Source: Pseudomonadota bacterium (GTDB lineage: Bacteria; Pseudomonadota; Gammaproteobacteria; Halothiobacillales; Halothiobacillaceae). From it: a DNA stretch of 45,009 bases. The stretch's first letter is position 1, and each line of letters starts with the position of its first letter. The translations under genes and the position numbers were made by a program. This document shows, piece after piece, positions 8,574 through 18,462 of the stretch. Below the pieces are notes generated by a model. That model was not told where the DNA came from. It ran no database searches and saw only the letters and a program-made list of their open reading frames with translations. The DNA is taken from the NCBI GenBank assembly GCA_021795795.1, contig JAJYPA010000016.1:1-45009 (forward strand), given 5' to 3'.

Positions 8574-10273
8574 TATTGGCCACGCCGCATCACACCGCCC
8601 GCTTCCACTGCCGAGTTTGCTTCGACGCCAAGACACAGTGGAACAGACAGATTGGCCGGCACATCCGCACCGATAAGCTCGTACAATCGAGTCAACTGTA
8701 AGCGGTACAAGTGGTCGAAATCTCGAACGGCATCGCCCGGGTTGTAATCACCAAACCACCAGAACCAGTCTGAGCCCTCGCAGATAGCCAGTTGCTGGAG
8801 ATTCCGCGCCTCGGTTTGGGCATCCCACGGCCGTATGGACTGAGCTTTCACAAATGCCAGACGTGCCTCAATCAGCATATCCCAAGCCCGGTTCTTGGCC
8901 GCACTGCCGATCCAAGTCGTCAGATTGCCATACACCCAACTCCCCGCAACAAGGTGCTGCAAGGTCTTGCGTTGATAAGTCTTGGTCACCACCTCGGAGA
9001 ACGTGGTGAGTTCGATATCCGGGTGTGTACTCAATCCCTTGTACAAGGCATCCAGAAACCAATAACCATTGTGTGGGTAAAACTCCCAGGCATTTTCACC
9101 ATCGAGAATAATAGAGACCACAGCGTCGTCATTCTGACAATCGTGACGAATCTTCATCAAATGGGCGATAAAGTCGGCAACAGCATCATCTGCATGCCAT
9201 TTCTGGTAGTCGAACCCGATCAGATCGGAGAGACCGTCATCCCTAAAAAAAAGTGCGGGCGACAAAGCATCGAACTGCCACACTCGGTGACGGCAATCAT
9301 TTGCAACCATCTTCTGTTTCTGTAACGAGTGGCTCAGCACTTGATCGCCACTGGCCAACCAAGTGAAACCGGCTTTAGCCAATTCATGCACCGTCGGTTC
9401 GGAAACCGCGCCTTCAGAGGGCCAGCAACCAGTAGGATGAACGCCGAAAAAGCGCTTGAACACAGCAAAACCGTGCTGCAAGTGCCACTGCACACGGTCT
9501 GCGCCACCGGGATAACTCAGGTGCTGCGGCTGCGGGTCATGCGGGCAAGTCTGCTTACCGGCGGTCATATCGAGCAACAACGGCATAATCGGATGCGCAT
9601 AAGGCGTCATGGATAGCTCAACTTGTCCATTTTCCGATAACGCCCGATAGCGAGTAAAGATTCCCGCAATCAAGGAACCTATGAGCGCCAGCAGCTGAGC
9701 GCGCTCATCACTGTCGAACCCGGTGGGCTTGGCCATCAGCTGTTTAACGAGTGTATTTTCAAGACGAACGGTTTCACCCATCCAGGCCAAGTGGTACCAC
9801 ACCGCCAAATCGGCCATGAATTGATCGCTCAGATAATGCCCGTTTTCAGTATTGGCAGAAATTGAACGCGCCAGATCTACCAGATCCCTGAATGGTTCAA
9901 AACGGTTAACCAATCGGTCTTCATTCGCGCGCAGGCAGGCCCGAACAACGGTCATCCGCGCAGCCGAATCGTTAATCTGCGCGGGCTCGACCAAAGCGAC
10001 CAGCAACGGGTCACGCAGCTTGGATATCTCGCGTGTTTCGAGGTATTGCGCGATCTGGACCGAGTAATCGTCGAGTTGTTCGAGCAGGATGGGCACAAAA
10101 TTGACGACTGCGCGCGCGCGCGGGTGACGCTCGAGATGCGCGGCCATATCGACATAGTCCTTGATGGCGTGCAGGTAAGTCCACGGCTGCTGGTAGATTT
10201 TATCCCGAGGGTCTCTGTATTCCGGCTGGTGCATATGCCAGCAAAGAACAACGGGTAACTTCTTGTGTTTCAT
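8573..10273 (-). CDS. Glycoside hydrolase family 57 protein
   Basis: This is a 566-residue cytoplasmic alpha-glucan-active enzyme of family GH57 (alpha-amylase or glucanotransferase type). It opens with VVLCWHMHQPEYRDP, where HQP is conserved motif 1. GCWPSEGAVSEP (near residue 305) and ILDGENAWEFYPHNG (near 405) fit later GH57 motifs. No signal peptide is seen, so the substrate is probably internal glycogen or maltodextrin. Its ATG overlaps the glgC stop in TGATG, and its stop overlaps the malQ start. Exact specificity, hydrolysis or transfer, cannot be read from sequence. Confidence 0.87.
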   Translation of the reverse strand: MKHKKLPVVLCWHMHQPEYRDPRDKIYQQPWTYLHAIKDYVDMAAHLERHPRARAVVNFVPILLEQLDDYSVQIAQYLETREISKLRDPLLVALVEPAQINDSAARMTVVRACLRANEDRLVNRFEPFRDLVDLARSISANTENGHYLSDQFMADLAVWYHLAWMGETVRLENTLVKQLMAKPTGFDSDERAQLLALIGSLIAGIFTRYRALSENGQVELSMTPYAHPIMPLLLDMTAGKQTCPHDPQPQHLSYPGGADRVQWHLQHGFAVFKRFFGVHPTGCWPSEGAVSEPTVHELAKAGFTWLASGDQVLSHSLQKQKMVANDCRHRVWQFDALSPALFFRDDGLSDLIGFDYQKWHADDAVADFIAHLMKIRHDCQNDDAVVSIILDGENAWEFYPHNGYWFLDALYKGLSTHPDIELTTFSEVVTKTYQRKTLQHLVAGSWVYGNLTTWIGSAAKNRAWDMLIEARLAFVKAQSIRPWDAQTEARNLQQLAICEGSDWFWWFGDYNPGDAVRDFDHLYRLQLTRLYELIGADVPANLSVPLCLGVEANSAVEAGGVMRRGQ

Positions 10274-11544
10274 CAGCGCACCATGTGTAAACGTTGTCCG
10301 AGCATGTCCGGCGTCACCAGCACGATCCCATTCGGACTGACCTCAAAACGCTTCTTGTCTTCAACTGGGTCGAATCCGATTTTCATCCCTTCGGGGATGA
10401 CACAGCCTTTGTCCACAACGGCATTCTGAATCTTGACCCCCTTATTGACGATCGCGTTGGGCAAGATCACGGAGCTTTCGACTGAAGCCTGCTCTTTGAC
10501 GATGACATTGGAGAAAAGCAGGGAATGGCGCACCAAGGCACCTGAAATGATGCAGCCGCCGGACACCATGGAATCAACAGCCATCCCGCGCCGATCTTCG
10601 TCGTCGAATACAAACTTGGCGGGCGGCAATTGCTCCTGATGTGTCCAGATCGGCCAGTCGGTATCGTACAGATTCAGATCGGGGGTCACGCCAATCAGTT
10701 CAAGATTTGCCGCCCAGTAAGAATCGATGGTCCCCACATCCCGCCAGTAGGCTTGGGTATTGTTCTGAACATCCCGGAACGGATAAGCGAACACCTGATA
10801 TCGGTTGATCACTCGTGGAATGACATTCTTACCAAAGTCGTGATCCGAATGTGGATCATCCGCATCGTAAATCAGTTGCTCGAACAGAAATTTGGTATTG
10901 AAGACATAGATGCCCATCGACGCCAATGCCTTGCCGGGATTACCCGGTATTTCAGGGGGGGCATCGGGCTTCTCCAGAAACATGTTGACCCGCCCCTCGC
11001 CAGCAACACCCATCACGCCGAATGCCTTGGCCTCATCCACGGGCACTTCGATACAGCCGATGGTCAAATCTGCTCCTTTTTCGACGTGGTAGGCAATCAT
11101 CGGACCGTAGTCCATTTTATAGATATGATCGCCCGCCAGAATGAGAATGTATTCGGCGTCATGGGTTCGCAGAATGTCGATGTTCTGGTACACGGCATCG
11201 GCGGTGCCGCTGTACCATGATTTCTCGTTGATCCGCTGCTGTGCTGGCAGCAACTCCACGAACTCGTTACGAGCCATCCGGTTCGAGCCCCAGGCCAATT
11301 GGACGTGCTTGATGAGCGAGTGGGCCTTGTACTGCGTCAGTACTGCCATGCGTCGGATACCTGAATTAACGCAATTGGATAATGGGAAATCAATAATCCG
11401 GAACTTTCCACCGAAGGGGACGGCAGGCTTCGCTCGCCAATCGGTGAGTTGTTTGAGACGAGAACCACGGCCTCCCGACAAAACCAGAGCCAATGTATCG
11501 CGGGTGATTCGACTGACCAATCGTTTGGGGCTATCAATCAACAT
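10273..11544 (-). CDS. glgC: Glucose-1-phosphate adenylyltransferase
   Basis: This enzyme makes ADP-glucose from ATP and glucose 1-phosphate, the committed step of bacterial glycogen synthesis. The 423-residue length is close to E. coli GlgC. Visible features are the nucleotide-binding loop [15 protein letters not shown] with the downstream [19 protein letters not shown], the GDHIYKMDY region, [13 protein letters not shown], and a C-terminal left-handed beta-helix. The ATG at 11544 is preceded by AAAGGGATATATTT, a good binding site. It starts a leftward operon (glgC, GH57, malQ), divergent from glgB across 732 bases. Confidence 0.95.
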   Translation of the reverse strand: MLIDSPKRLVSRITRDTLALVLSGGRGSRLKQLTDWRAKPAVPFGGKFRIIDFPLSNCVNSGIRRMAVLTQYKAHSLIKHVQLAWGSNRMARNEFVELLPAQQRINEKSWYSGTADAVYQNIDILRTHDAEYILILAGDHIYKMDYGPMIAYHVEKGADLTIGCIEVPVDEAKAFGVMGVAGEGRVNMFLEKPDAPPEIPGNPGKALASMGIYVFNTKFLFEQLIYDADDPHSDHDFGKNVIPRVINRYQVFAYPFRDVQNNTQAYWRDVGTIDSYWAANLELIGVTPDLNLYDTDWPIWTHQEQLPPAKFVFDDEDRRGMAVDSMVSGGCIISGALVRHSLLFSNVIVKEQASVESSVILPNAIVNKGVKIQNAVVDKGCVIPEGMKIGFDPVEDKKRFEVSPNGIVLVTPDMLGQRLHMVR

Positions 11545-11573
11545 AAATATATCCCTTTGTCACACAATTAAGG

Positions 11574-11669
11574 ACACTCTGAACAATTCCATCCTAGAGT
11601 GTTCAGAGGGCGAAAATCAAAAAAGCAGTTTTTGATTTTCTTCATGAACAATCACGTGCGTGATCGTTC
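11574..11669. repeat. Three hairpins in the glgC leader region
   Basis: First, CTCTGAACA (11577-11585) can pair with TGTTCAGAG (11600-11608), and ACACTCT (11574-11580) with AGAGTGT (11596-11602). These two pairings exclude each other. Second, GAAAATCAAAAA/TTTTTGATTTTC (11612-11640) is a perfect 12-bp stem with a 5-base loop. Third, GAACAATCACG/CGTGATCGTTC (11646-11669) has one mismatch. They lie 30-125 bases upstream of the glgC start and just before repeat copy B. Their role is unknown. Confidence 0.6.
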
Positions 11670-11732
11670 GTGGCAGCACACCCTGTGCCGCACGGAATCT
11701 CTGAATTCATCAAAATTTCCCTAAGAAAACTT

Positions 11733-11880
11733 TGCACGAATCCTTCCCTGGCTTCCTGCAGAAACACCCGTGCCTATACACGCCCGGCTCGGATTCAGCA
11801 ATTCAATGACTTACGTCATTGAGCGGCAGGGCATCCATGCCCTGCACATGAAGGTCTGCATTTGTGCAGACCTTCCCTAA
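11733..11880 (+). repeat. Three-hairpin intergenic repeat, copy B
   Basis: This is a close relative of copy A, with the core at 11802-11880. All three stems are perfect or nearly so: CAATGAC/GTCATTG with loop TTAC, GCAGGGCAT/ATGCCCTGC with loop CC, and GAAGGTCTGCA/TGCAGACCTTC with loop TTTG. Bases 11733-11801 are also shared with copy A (TGCACGAATCC, AAACACC, CACGCCCG). It lies between glgC and glgB, about 400 bases before the glgB start. Confidence 0.85.
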
Positions 11881-12276
11881 ATGATCCTCAACTGAAAACG
11901 TTATGGCTTGATGAGCATAAGGAAATGATAGTTGATCACCTGCAATCTAACCTCATTATTCAGGCCCTTCAAGCCATAATCCTATCCTTGGAACATGACC
12001 GTCAAGCCAAAACGAAAAATAAATTTCACATCATTTTCACACGGACCGACTGGTGATCAATTCGTTGGTTCGAACCAAGATCGAAACAGGGTCGGCAAGA
12101 GCGACTCAAGGCTTCAATGCCAGTAATTAATGGACTGTTTTGACTCAACAGTAAATTTCCAGACCACTTACCCGAAGGCCGCGGGCCATGCGAGAGTTGA
12201 ACAGTTTCACCATAAGGGATACCTTTATTCGGGCTGGCCAATTCGAGCAACTCATGCCTACACAAGGAACCCATTG
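11881..12276. other. glgB upstream region, no clear gene
   Basis: An open frame ending at 12056 (about 45 residues after the repeat, containing MIVDHLQSNLIIQALQAII) has no convincing start or family and may be chance or a remnant. A perfect 14-bp palindrome TTGGTTCGAACCAA lies at 12065-12078 and could be an operator. AAGGA at 12264-12268 is the glgB binding site. No clear sigma-70 promoter was recognised. Confidence 0.4.
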
Positions 12277-14442
12277 ATGCACTTAGATTTTCAACCCATC
12301 ATCGAATCGAGAATGCATGATCCATTTTCCTTGCTGGGCCGACATCCACTTGGCGAGGGCAAATGCCGCTTTCACACCTACCAGCCTCAGGCCGAACAGG
12401 TCAAGATATTGAGCACCCAGGGGCAATGGCATAAATTGACTGCCGACGCCGATTATCCCGGTGTTTTTTTTGGATTCTTCGCCGAAGATGCGCTGCCCTT
12501 TCACCCGGTTCTGGAAATAGAAACGGCGGAACATCACAAATACCAGATCACCGATCCCTACAGCTTCGGGCCAGTACTCGGTGAACTCGACCTGCACTTG
12601 TTCGGTGAAGGAAAGCACTACGACCTATGGAAAATACTGGGCGCACACGTCATCACGATTGAAGGCGTTAAAGGAGTTAAATTTGCCGTTTGGGCACCCA
12701 ATGCCAGTCGTGTCAGCGTGGTGGGCGATTTCAACAACTGGGATGGTCGACGCCATCCGATGCGCAGTCGAATCAGCAGTGGTGTCTGGGAATTGTTTAT
12801 CCCAGGCCTATCTGCTGGCGATTTTTACAAGTTTGAAATCAAAAACAGGGATACCCAGGCCACCAGCGTTCGCACCGATCCCTTTGGCCGCAGCTTTGAA
12901 CTTCGCCCCAATACGGCCGCCAAGGTAGTCAGTGACGAGGCGTTCCAATGGACAGATCAATTCTGGTTTAAGGCGCGCGAGCAAAGAGACTGGATGCACA
13001 CCCCGATGAACGTCTACGAAGTTCACTTAGCTTCATGGAAACTGACAGACAAACAATTCCCAACCTATGCGGAATTGGCGGAGCAATTGATTCCGTATGT
13101 CAAAGACCGCGGTTACACCCACATTGAATTGCTGCCCATCACCGAACACCCCTTCGATGGCTCCTGGGGATACCAGACCACGGGTTATTTCGCCCCGACC
13201 TCCCGTTTCGGCACGCCGGAACAATTCAAGCAGTTCGTCAACAAGGCACACGAATCGGGCATCGGCATCATTCTCGACTGGGTTCCGGCTCACTTCCCCC
13301 GTGATGAATTTGCCCTCGCCCGCTTCGATGGAACAGCACTCTATGAGCACGAAGATCCGAGGCGTGGGGAACACCGTGACTGGGGCACCCTGATTTTCAA
13401 TTACGGCCGCAAGGAAGTCAGCAATTTCCTGATTGCTTCTGCCCTGTACTGGATCGAAGAAATGCATCTCGATGGCCTGCGTGTCGATGCCGTGGCGTCC
13501 ATGCTGTATCTCGATTATTCACGCGCGCATGGCGATTGGCTGCCAAACGCCTATGGCGGACGAGAAAACCTGGAAGCCATTGATTTCCTAAGAAATCTGA
13601 ACCATGTGACACAAAGTCGGAACCCCGGTGCCTTGATGATGGCGGAGGAATCCACGGCCTGGCCTTTGGTGTCCAGACCGCCCGAAGTCGGCGGGCTTGG
13701 ATTCGCATTGAAATGGAACATGGGCTGGATGAATGACACCCTGAAATATTTCCAGGAAGACCCAATCAACCGACAATATCACCACAACAATCTGACATTT
13801 GGGTTGCTTTATACCTTCACCGAAAACTTTGTGCTCCCCTTTTCACATGATGAAGTCGTGCACGGCAAAGGCTCGTTGCTGAATAAAATGCCCGGTGACG
13901 AATGGCAAAAATTCGCTAATTTGCGGCTACTCCTGGCCTACCAATGTGCCTATCCGGGAAAAAAACTCCTGTTCATGGGTTGCGAATTCGGCCAGGGCAA
14001 CGAGTGGAATCACGCCACCCAACTTGATTGGTGGATGCTCGAATACAAACTCCATCAAGGAATCAGTCAATTCAGCACGGCACTGAATCATCTATATAAA
14101 AATGAAGTGGCACTGCATTACCATGATTTTGAAGCATGCGGATTCTCATGGAATGATTGCAACGACCGCAAGAACTCGGTTATCAGTTTCTTTAGACACG
14201 CCAAAAACCAGAACATCCTGACCATCCTTAATTTCACGCCCGTCGTCAGAATGAACTACAAAATCGGCCTACCGAATACCGACCAGTTGACTATCGTATT
14301 GAATTCGGACGAGCCCGTTTATGGTGGCTCAGGCACCGCGTTGGATTTAACTCACCATAAAGACAGCCCCCATAATGGTCAAAGTGCCCATATGGAACTG
14401 ACATTACCGCCCCTTTGCGCGCTGATGATCAGAATACACTGA
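12277..14442 (+). CDS. glgB: 1,4-alpha-glucan branching enzyme (GH13)
   Basis: This enzyme forms alpha-1,6 branches in glycogen. It has 721 residues, close to the E. coli enzyme. The order is an N-terminal carbohydrate-binding part ([10 protein letters not shown]), a second CBM48 ([20 protein letters not shown]), the GH13 catalytic barrel and a C-terminal all-beta domain. Catalytic residues fit D404 ([10 protein letters not shown]), E457 (MMAEES) and D525 ([13 protein letters not shown]), nearly the E. coli numbering. The ATG at 12277 is chosen because AAGGA lies 8 bases upstream and the N-terminus then matches the family; the frame extends further upstream. It is followed 16 bases later by glgA. 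Confidence 0.95.
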   Translation: MHLDFQPIIESRMHDPFSLLGRHPLGEGKCRFHTYQPQAEQVKILSTQGQWHKLTADADYPGVFFGFFAEDALPFHPVLEIETAEHHKYQITDPYSFGPVLGELDLHLFGEGKHYDLWKILGAHVITIEGVKGVKFAVWAPNASRVSVVGDFNNWDGRRHPMRSRISSGVWELFIPGLSAGDFYKFEIKNRDTQATSVRTDPFGRSFELRPNTAAKVVSDEAFQWTDQFWFKAREQRDWMHTPMNVYEVHLASWKLTDKQFPTYAELAEQLIPYVKDRGYTHIELLPITEHPFDGSWGYQTTGYFAPTSRFGTPEQFKQFVNKAHESGIGIILDWVPAHFPRDEFALARFDGTALYEHEDPRRGEHRDWGTLIFNYGRKEVSNFLIASALYWIEEMHLDGLRVDAVASMLYLDYSRAHGDWLPNAYGGRENLEAIDFLRNLNHVTQSRNPGALMMAEESTAWPLVSRPPEVGGLGFALKWNMGWMNDTLKYFQEDPINRQYHHNNLTFGLLYTFTENFVLPFSHDEVVHGKGSLLNKMPGDEWQKFANLRLLLAYQCAYPGKKLLFMGCEFGQGNEWNHATQLDWWMLEYKLHQGISQFSTALNHLYKNEVALHYHDFEACGFSWNDCNDRKNSVISFFRHAKNQNILTILNFTPVVRMNYKIGLPNTDQLTIVLNSDEPVYGGSGTALDLTHHKDSPHNGQSAHMELTLPPLCALMIRIH

Positions 14443-14458
14443 GAGATCACACAGAATT

Positions 14459-15907
14459 ATGAACGTTCTTTTTGCCGCAAGCGAAATGTTCCCGTTGATC
14501 AAGACCGGCGGTCTCGCCGATGTGTCAGGGGCACTGCCCCTTGCGCTGGCTCAAGTGGGCGTGAACGTGCGCATCGTCTTGCCCAGATACGCCCATATCA
14601 GGGCCGAATTGATCGAATCGGAAACCAAAGTCGGCCACCGCGAGATCCTGGGCCAACCCGTAAAAATCAACTTGGCGATCCTGACTACCGGGCATCTGGT
14701 CTATCTGGTCGACCACCCTGTGTTTTCGGCCCGCCAGGGCAATCCCTACATGGGGCCGGACGGCAACACCTGGCACGACAACCCGGATCGGTTCAGCTTG
14801 TTTTGCCGGGCAGTGGTTGCTCTTTCCACCGGGCTGTTCGGGGAAGAATGGATGCCGGATATCATTCACAGCAACGACTGGCAAACAGGATTAATTCCGG
14901 CTCTGCTCTCAGAAAGCAGTTCACCAAAGAACATATTCACCATTCACAATCTGGCCTATCAGGGTGTGTTTGATCGTCCAACCTTCGAACGATTGGGCCT
15001 CCCCTGGTCCTTGTGGCGACCGGATGCACTGGAATACTGGGGCAACATGTCCTTCATGAAGGCTGGGATTGTTTTCTCTGAATTCGTGACCACGGTAAGC
15101 CAAACCTACGCGAAAGAAATCCAGTCACCGGAGTTCGGGTATGGGCTCGATGGGCTCCTCCACCATAAACAGGATCGACTCAAAGGCATCCTCAACGGCA
15201 TTGGTGAAGACTGGAACCCACAAACCGATCAATTGCTTGAAAACCCTTTCAGCGCCGAAGACATGACTGGAAAAGCGATTATCAAGGAAAACATTCAACG
15301 CGAACTAGGCCTGACGATCGACACTAACACACCGCTCATCACCTATGTCGGTCGACTGGTCGAGCAAAAAGGGATCGATCTTCTCATACAAGTCATAGAA
15401 ACCATGACCAGTCCGAAGGTGCAGTTCGCCATTCTGGGCGCGGGAGAACACCGCTTTGAGCATGCCTTGCGCAACCTTGCGGCGAAAAACCCGGATCGGA
15501 TCGCCGTTGTCATCGGTTATGACGAGAAACTGGCGCACCGGCTCGAAGCGGCTGGCGATGCGTTCATTATGCCCAGCCGATTCGAACCCTGTGGCCTGAA
15601 TCAAATGTACAGCCTAAGATATGGTGCTCTGCCGATTGTCCACCGGGTGGGTGGCCTGGCTGATACTGTCACGCATATCACACCAGAAAGTATTAAAGAT
15701 GGTTCAGCTTCCGGTATTGTTATTGACTACCTGGATGTTTCGGCCATCCACTGGGCCATCGGGTATTTCATGGAAATATACAGCGACCAGGATCTATACA
15801 GAACAATTCAGCGACAGGGAATGCAAAAGGATTTCGGATGGATAACCAGTGCTAAAGAATATAAAAAAATTTATTCGATAGCACTCAAGGAACAGGGTTA
15901 TGATTAA
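14459..15907 (+). CDS. glgA: Glycogen synthase (ADP-glucose, GT5)
   Basis: This enzyme extends alpha-1,4-glucan chains from ADP-glucose. It has 482 residues, the normal size. The ADP-glucose-binding KTGGLADV motif has its lysine at residue 15. The second Rossmann half carries YVGRLVEQKGIDLL and PSRFEPCGLNQMYSLRYG, with the catalytic Glu in the latter, then GGLADTV. The gene's end becomes visibly AT-richer. Its stop lies inside the next gene: 15900-15907 are shared, so the DUF1631-like gene is probably translationally coupled. Confidence 0.96.
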   Translation: MNVLFAASEMFPLIKTGGLADVSGALPLALAQVGVNVRIVLPRYAHIRAELIESETKVGHREILGQPVKINLAILTTGHLVYLVDHPVFSARQGNPYMGPDGNTWHDNPDRFSLFCRAVVALSTGLFGEEWMPDIIHSNDWQTGLIPALLSESSSPKNIFTIHNLAYQGVFDRPTFERLGLPWSLWRPDALEYWGNMSFMKAGIVFSEFVTTVSQTYAKEIQSPEFGYGLDGLLHHKQDRLKGILNGIGEDWNPQTDQLLENPFSAEDMTGKAIIKENIQRELGLTIDTNTPLITYVGRLVEQKGIDLLIQVIETMTSPKVQFAILGAGEHRFEHALRNLAAKNPDRIAVVIGYDEKLAHRLEAAGDAFIMPSRFEPCGLNQMYSLRYGALPIVHRVGGLADTVTHITPESIKDGSASGIVIDYLDVSAIHWAIGYFMEIYSDQDLYRTIQRQGMQKDFGWITSAKEYKKIYSIALKEQGYD

Positions 15908-18083
15908 TCGAATAAAGACAAGCACTGAAGAACTAAGAGACGAGCTTGATCGACTCGCCAAGTCGGCCCTGGATAGTGCATTAAACAGCCTGTTTAACGA
16001 GTTAGAGAAGAAGCTGTTTACTCGTGTTGATCACTCCTCAAATCAGCACGATACGTCAGATCTATTCGAAAAAATCGCCCAACTCAAAAACAACAGAAAA
16101 GATTTCGAAGACACGCTTTACTCCGTTATCTCGGAAAGCAATCCGATTCTGAATCAGATCAATTGGGTGAACGTAGTTCAAAACCGATCTCTTGCACTAC
16201 AGATTGAGGACACGATTGCGCATGCCAAGGCAAAGTACGGCATTGAGCACGCGCAGTATGAATCCAGAATCAAAAGTCTGAATCTGACAGATGAAGTAGG
16301 CTTTCCCAAACACCTGTACACCGTATCCTCAATCACCTACGGCTTTATAAAGGCGAGCGGTTTATTCCAGAGTGATATTCGGGACAAACTGATCCATTCT
16401 CTCGGCACCAACGTACTGTACAAGTTGGAACCACTCTATATTTTATTAAATGATCTGCTGATTCAATCCGGCGTTATTCCCGAAGTCAAAAGTAAACGAA
16501 CGCCACAACGATCAGAGCTGGAGTCATTGATCGATGCCATCTCAAACAGCGAGTCGCTCATTCAGGAACAACTGACCGAGCACACAAGGATTTCCTCAGA
16601 AGAAATACAGAGTTTCCTGAAATCATCGGTGGATAATAAAGACATATTCCTGCAGTCAAAATCATCATGGTCACCAAAAAAACTCATTGAAGCGATTATT
16701 GAAGGTTTCAGAAAATCACACCCCAGTCTGCCATCGAAAATTGAGCTCCATAATCATGATCAGGAAATAATAACGCTTGCCGGTGCCATTCTCTCTGATC
16801 TGATCAATAACGACGATATTAACCCGATCATTAAAAATCAGGCGATTGCGTTACAAGCCATCATCCTGCATACCGTATATACGGACGCGGACTTTTTCAG
16901 CAACCTCAAAAATCCAGCCCGTGAAGTGCTCAGCAAATTGGCCATACTTGGCTCAGACCCTTACCTCAGTACCGATGATATAAAAACAATCGCCAATTCG
17001 GTAAAATCATTTATAAGATCAACAACATCCAAGAAAAAACCTGCATTTGATGCGTTATATGAAGAACTGGATACGATCGAAAACAGTGAAATCCATCATG
17101 CCAAGCCCTCGCACAAAGACAAGTCTCAGTTAAGCACTTCAGTAACCGTCAGAAGCCAGAGCCGGATTGACTTCATTATCAATAGCGCTATCGGAGTGGC
17201 TTCGCTCTCTGAAGTAGCCAGTGCCTTTTTGGAGAACGTGCTGAATCCATTCATGGTCCACATTCTCTTGACGCAAGGACGGCAGTGTGATGAATGGAAA
17301 GAAGCACTGAACGCCCTTGACTCCATTATTCAGTTGGAAGTCTCAACCTCCAGCGACATCCGGGATACGTTGATAGTTGAAAGCAAGGTGAAGAAACTGA
17401 TCAAACACCCTGTTTTCGGCGATTCCTTCTTCAAATTGGCGGTACCGAAAACGGCCACTGATAACTATTTTTCCCATCTGAAGGACAAGCGGACTCAACT
17501 GTCACAAATCGAGCAACGCAAGAAAGAAGAACGGGAGGCCCAGATTCCCTTGCGTAGAGAACAACTTAACCAAAAGTTTGTCGTCGCTCAAGTTGAGCTG
17601 GCTGAACTAAAAATGGTATCCATGGTGTCCAGCACTGCTTCGCCTCTAACTCATGAGAATGCCAACGAAGTTTCCGATGAGCGACCTGACGAGCGCTCAG
17701 CAGAAGGCGAAGAGGCAAAGTCAGCCGCCGCCGCACGGGTTAAGGAAACGAAGCAACCGGAGCCTGAACCATCTACTTACGATCAATTGTGCACCGATCA
17801 ACGAATCAAACAGTTTCTGGAACGTCACATTCTAAACAATGAATGGCTTCAGATTTATACATCTAATGATGCTGCGCTAAGGCGTCTGAAAGCCGGCAAG
17901 GTCAATATGGAACTCAAAATTGTCAGTTTCGCCAATAGAAACGGAGAGACCACACTCGTCCTTCCCATTGCCCAATTTATCAGCGATCTATTCGAAAACC
18001 GCAGCAACCCCGTCTTCGACAATCCAAATTACAACAGTGCAAAACAACAGCTTCTGGATACGTTTAAAAATCATAGGGCGTGA
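15900..18083 (+). CDS. DUF1631-like protein, coupled to glgA
   Basis: This is a 727-residue, mostly helical, charged protein without signal peptide or membrane segments. The segment SLGTNVLYKLEPLYILLNDL followed by LIQSGVIP resembles the conserved DUF1631 block, and the C-terminal stretch with MELKIVSFANRNGETTLV resembles the end of that family. The match is recognised by eye and the protein is divergent. A Glu/Ala-rich linker (about residues 560-630) separates the C-terminal domain. The function of DUF1631 proteins is not established. AAGGAACAGG precedes the ATG, and the start overlaps glgA by 8 bases, tying it to glycogen synthesis. Base composition is clearly more AT-rich than its neighbours, which may mean transfer or weak codon selection. 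Confidence 0.72.
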   Translation: MINRIKTSTEELRDELDRLAKSALDSALNSLFNELEKKLFTRVDHSSNQHDTSDLFEKIAQLKNNRKDFEDTLYSVISESNPILNQINWVNVVQNRSLALQIEDTIAHAKAKYGIEHAQYESRIKSLNLTDEVGFPKHLYTVSSITYGFIKASGLFQSDIRDKLIHSLGTNVLYKLEPLYILLNDLLIQSGVIPEVKSKRTPQRSELESLIDAISNSESLIQEQLTEHTRISSEEIQSFLKSSVDNKDIFLQSKSSWSPKKLIEAIIEGFRKSHPSLPSKIELHNHDQEIITLAGAILSDLINNDDINPIIKNQAIALQAIILHTVYTDADFFSNLKNPAREVLSKLAILGSDPYLSTDDIKTIANSVKSFIRSTTSKKKPAFDALYEELDTIENSEIHHAKPSHKDKSQLSTSVTVRSQSRIDFIINSAIGVASLSEVASAFLENVLNPFMVHILLTQGRQCDEWKEALNALDSIIQLEVSTSSDIRDTLIVESKVKKLIKHPVFGDSFFKLAVPKTATDNYFSHLKDKRTQLSQIEQRKKEEREAQIPLRREQLNQKFVVAQVELAELKMVSMVSSTASPLTHENANEVSDERPDERSAEGEEAKSAAAARVKETKQPEPEPSTYDQLCTDQRIKQFLERHILNNEWLQIYTSNDAALRRLKAGKVNMELKIVSFANRNGETTLVLPIAQFISDLFENRSNPVFDNPNYNSAKQQLLDTFKNHRA

Positions 18084-18206
18084 TATAAATCACATGAAAT
18101 CCTGCCACGATCCTGCTGAATAGACTTCTTTAGAGCATAAGTAGAACCAATGTGTTGCGGAACTGCAGTCAAATGAATCTTAGGTATAACAGAGAGGACG
18201 AGCGGC

Positions 18207-18440
18207 ATGAGCAAGCGTGACGAAGATGGGATTACGTCGCTGGTGGCGTGCTTGAACGCCAACCTAGTAGCCTGTAGGACTATTAGAAACAATAGCAAAA
18301 CGAGCTGGGCTAGGGCAGATTTTGCCGCTTTTGCAGGGAAATATTTGGCCCCATTGACCAAAAAAGAATTGAAACATGAGCTTCCATATGGATTTGCAGC
18401 CGATTTACCTAAAGTCCGACAGACTCTCCAACATTTCTGA
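18207..18440 (+). CDS. Small hypothetical protein
   Basis: This 77-residue frame starts at ATG 18207 with AGAGGA 8 bases upstream. It is basic and contains SWARADFAAFAGKYLAPLTK and ends PKVRQTLQHF. No family was recognised. It lies alone between the DUF1631-like gene and the convergent glutaredoxin gene. The good ribosome binding site supports a real gene; the lack of any known motif and its small size argue for caution. Confidence 0.45.
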   Translation: MSKRDEDGITSLVACLNANLVACRTIRNNSKTSWARADFAAFAGKYLAPLTKKELKHELPYGFAADLPKVRQTLQHF

Positions 18441-18462
18441 ATCGCCACGAGTGTACCGTTTA

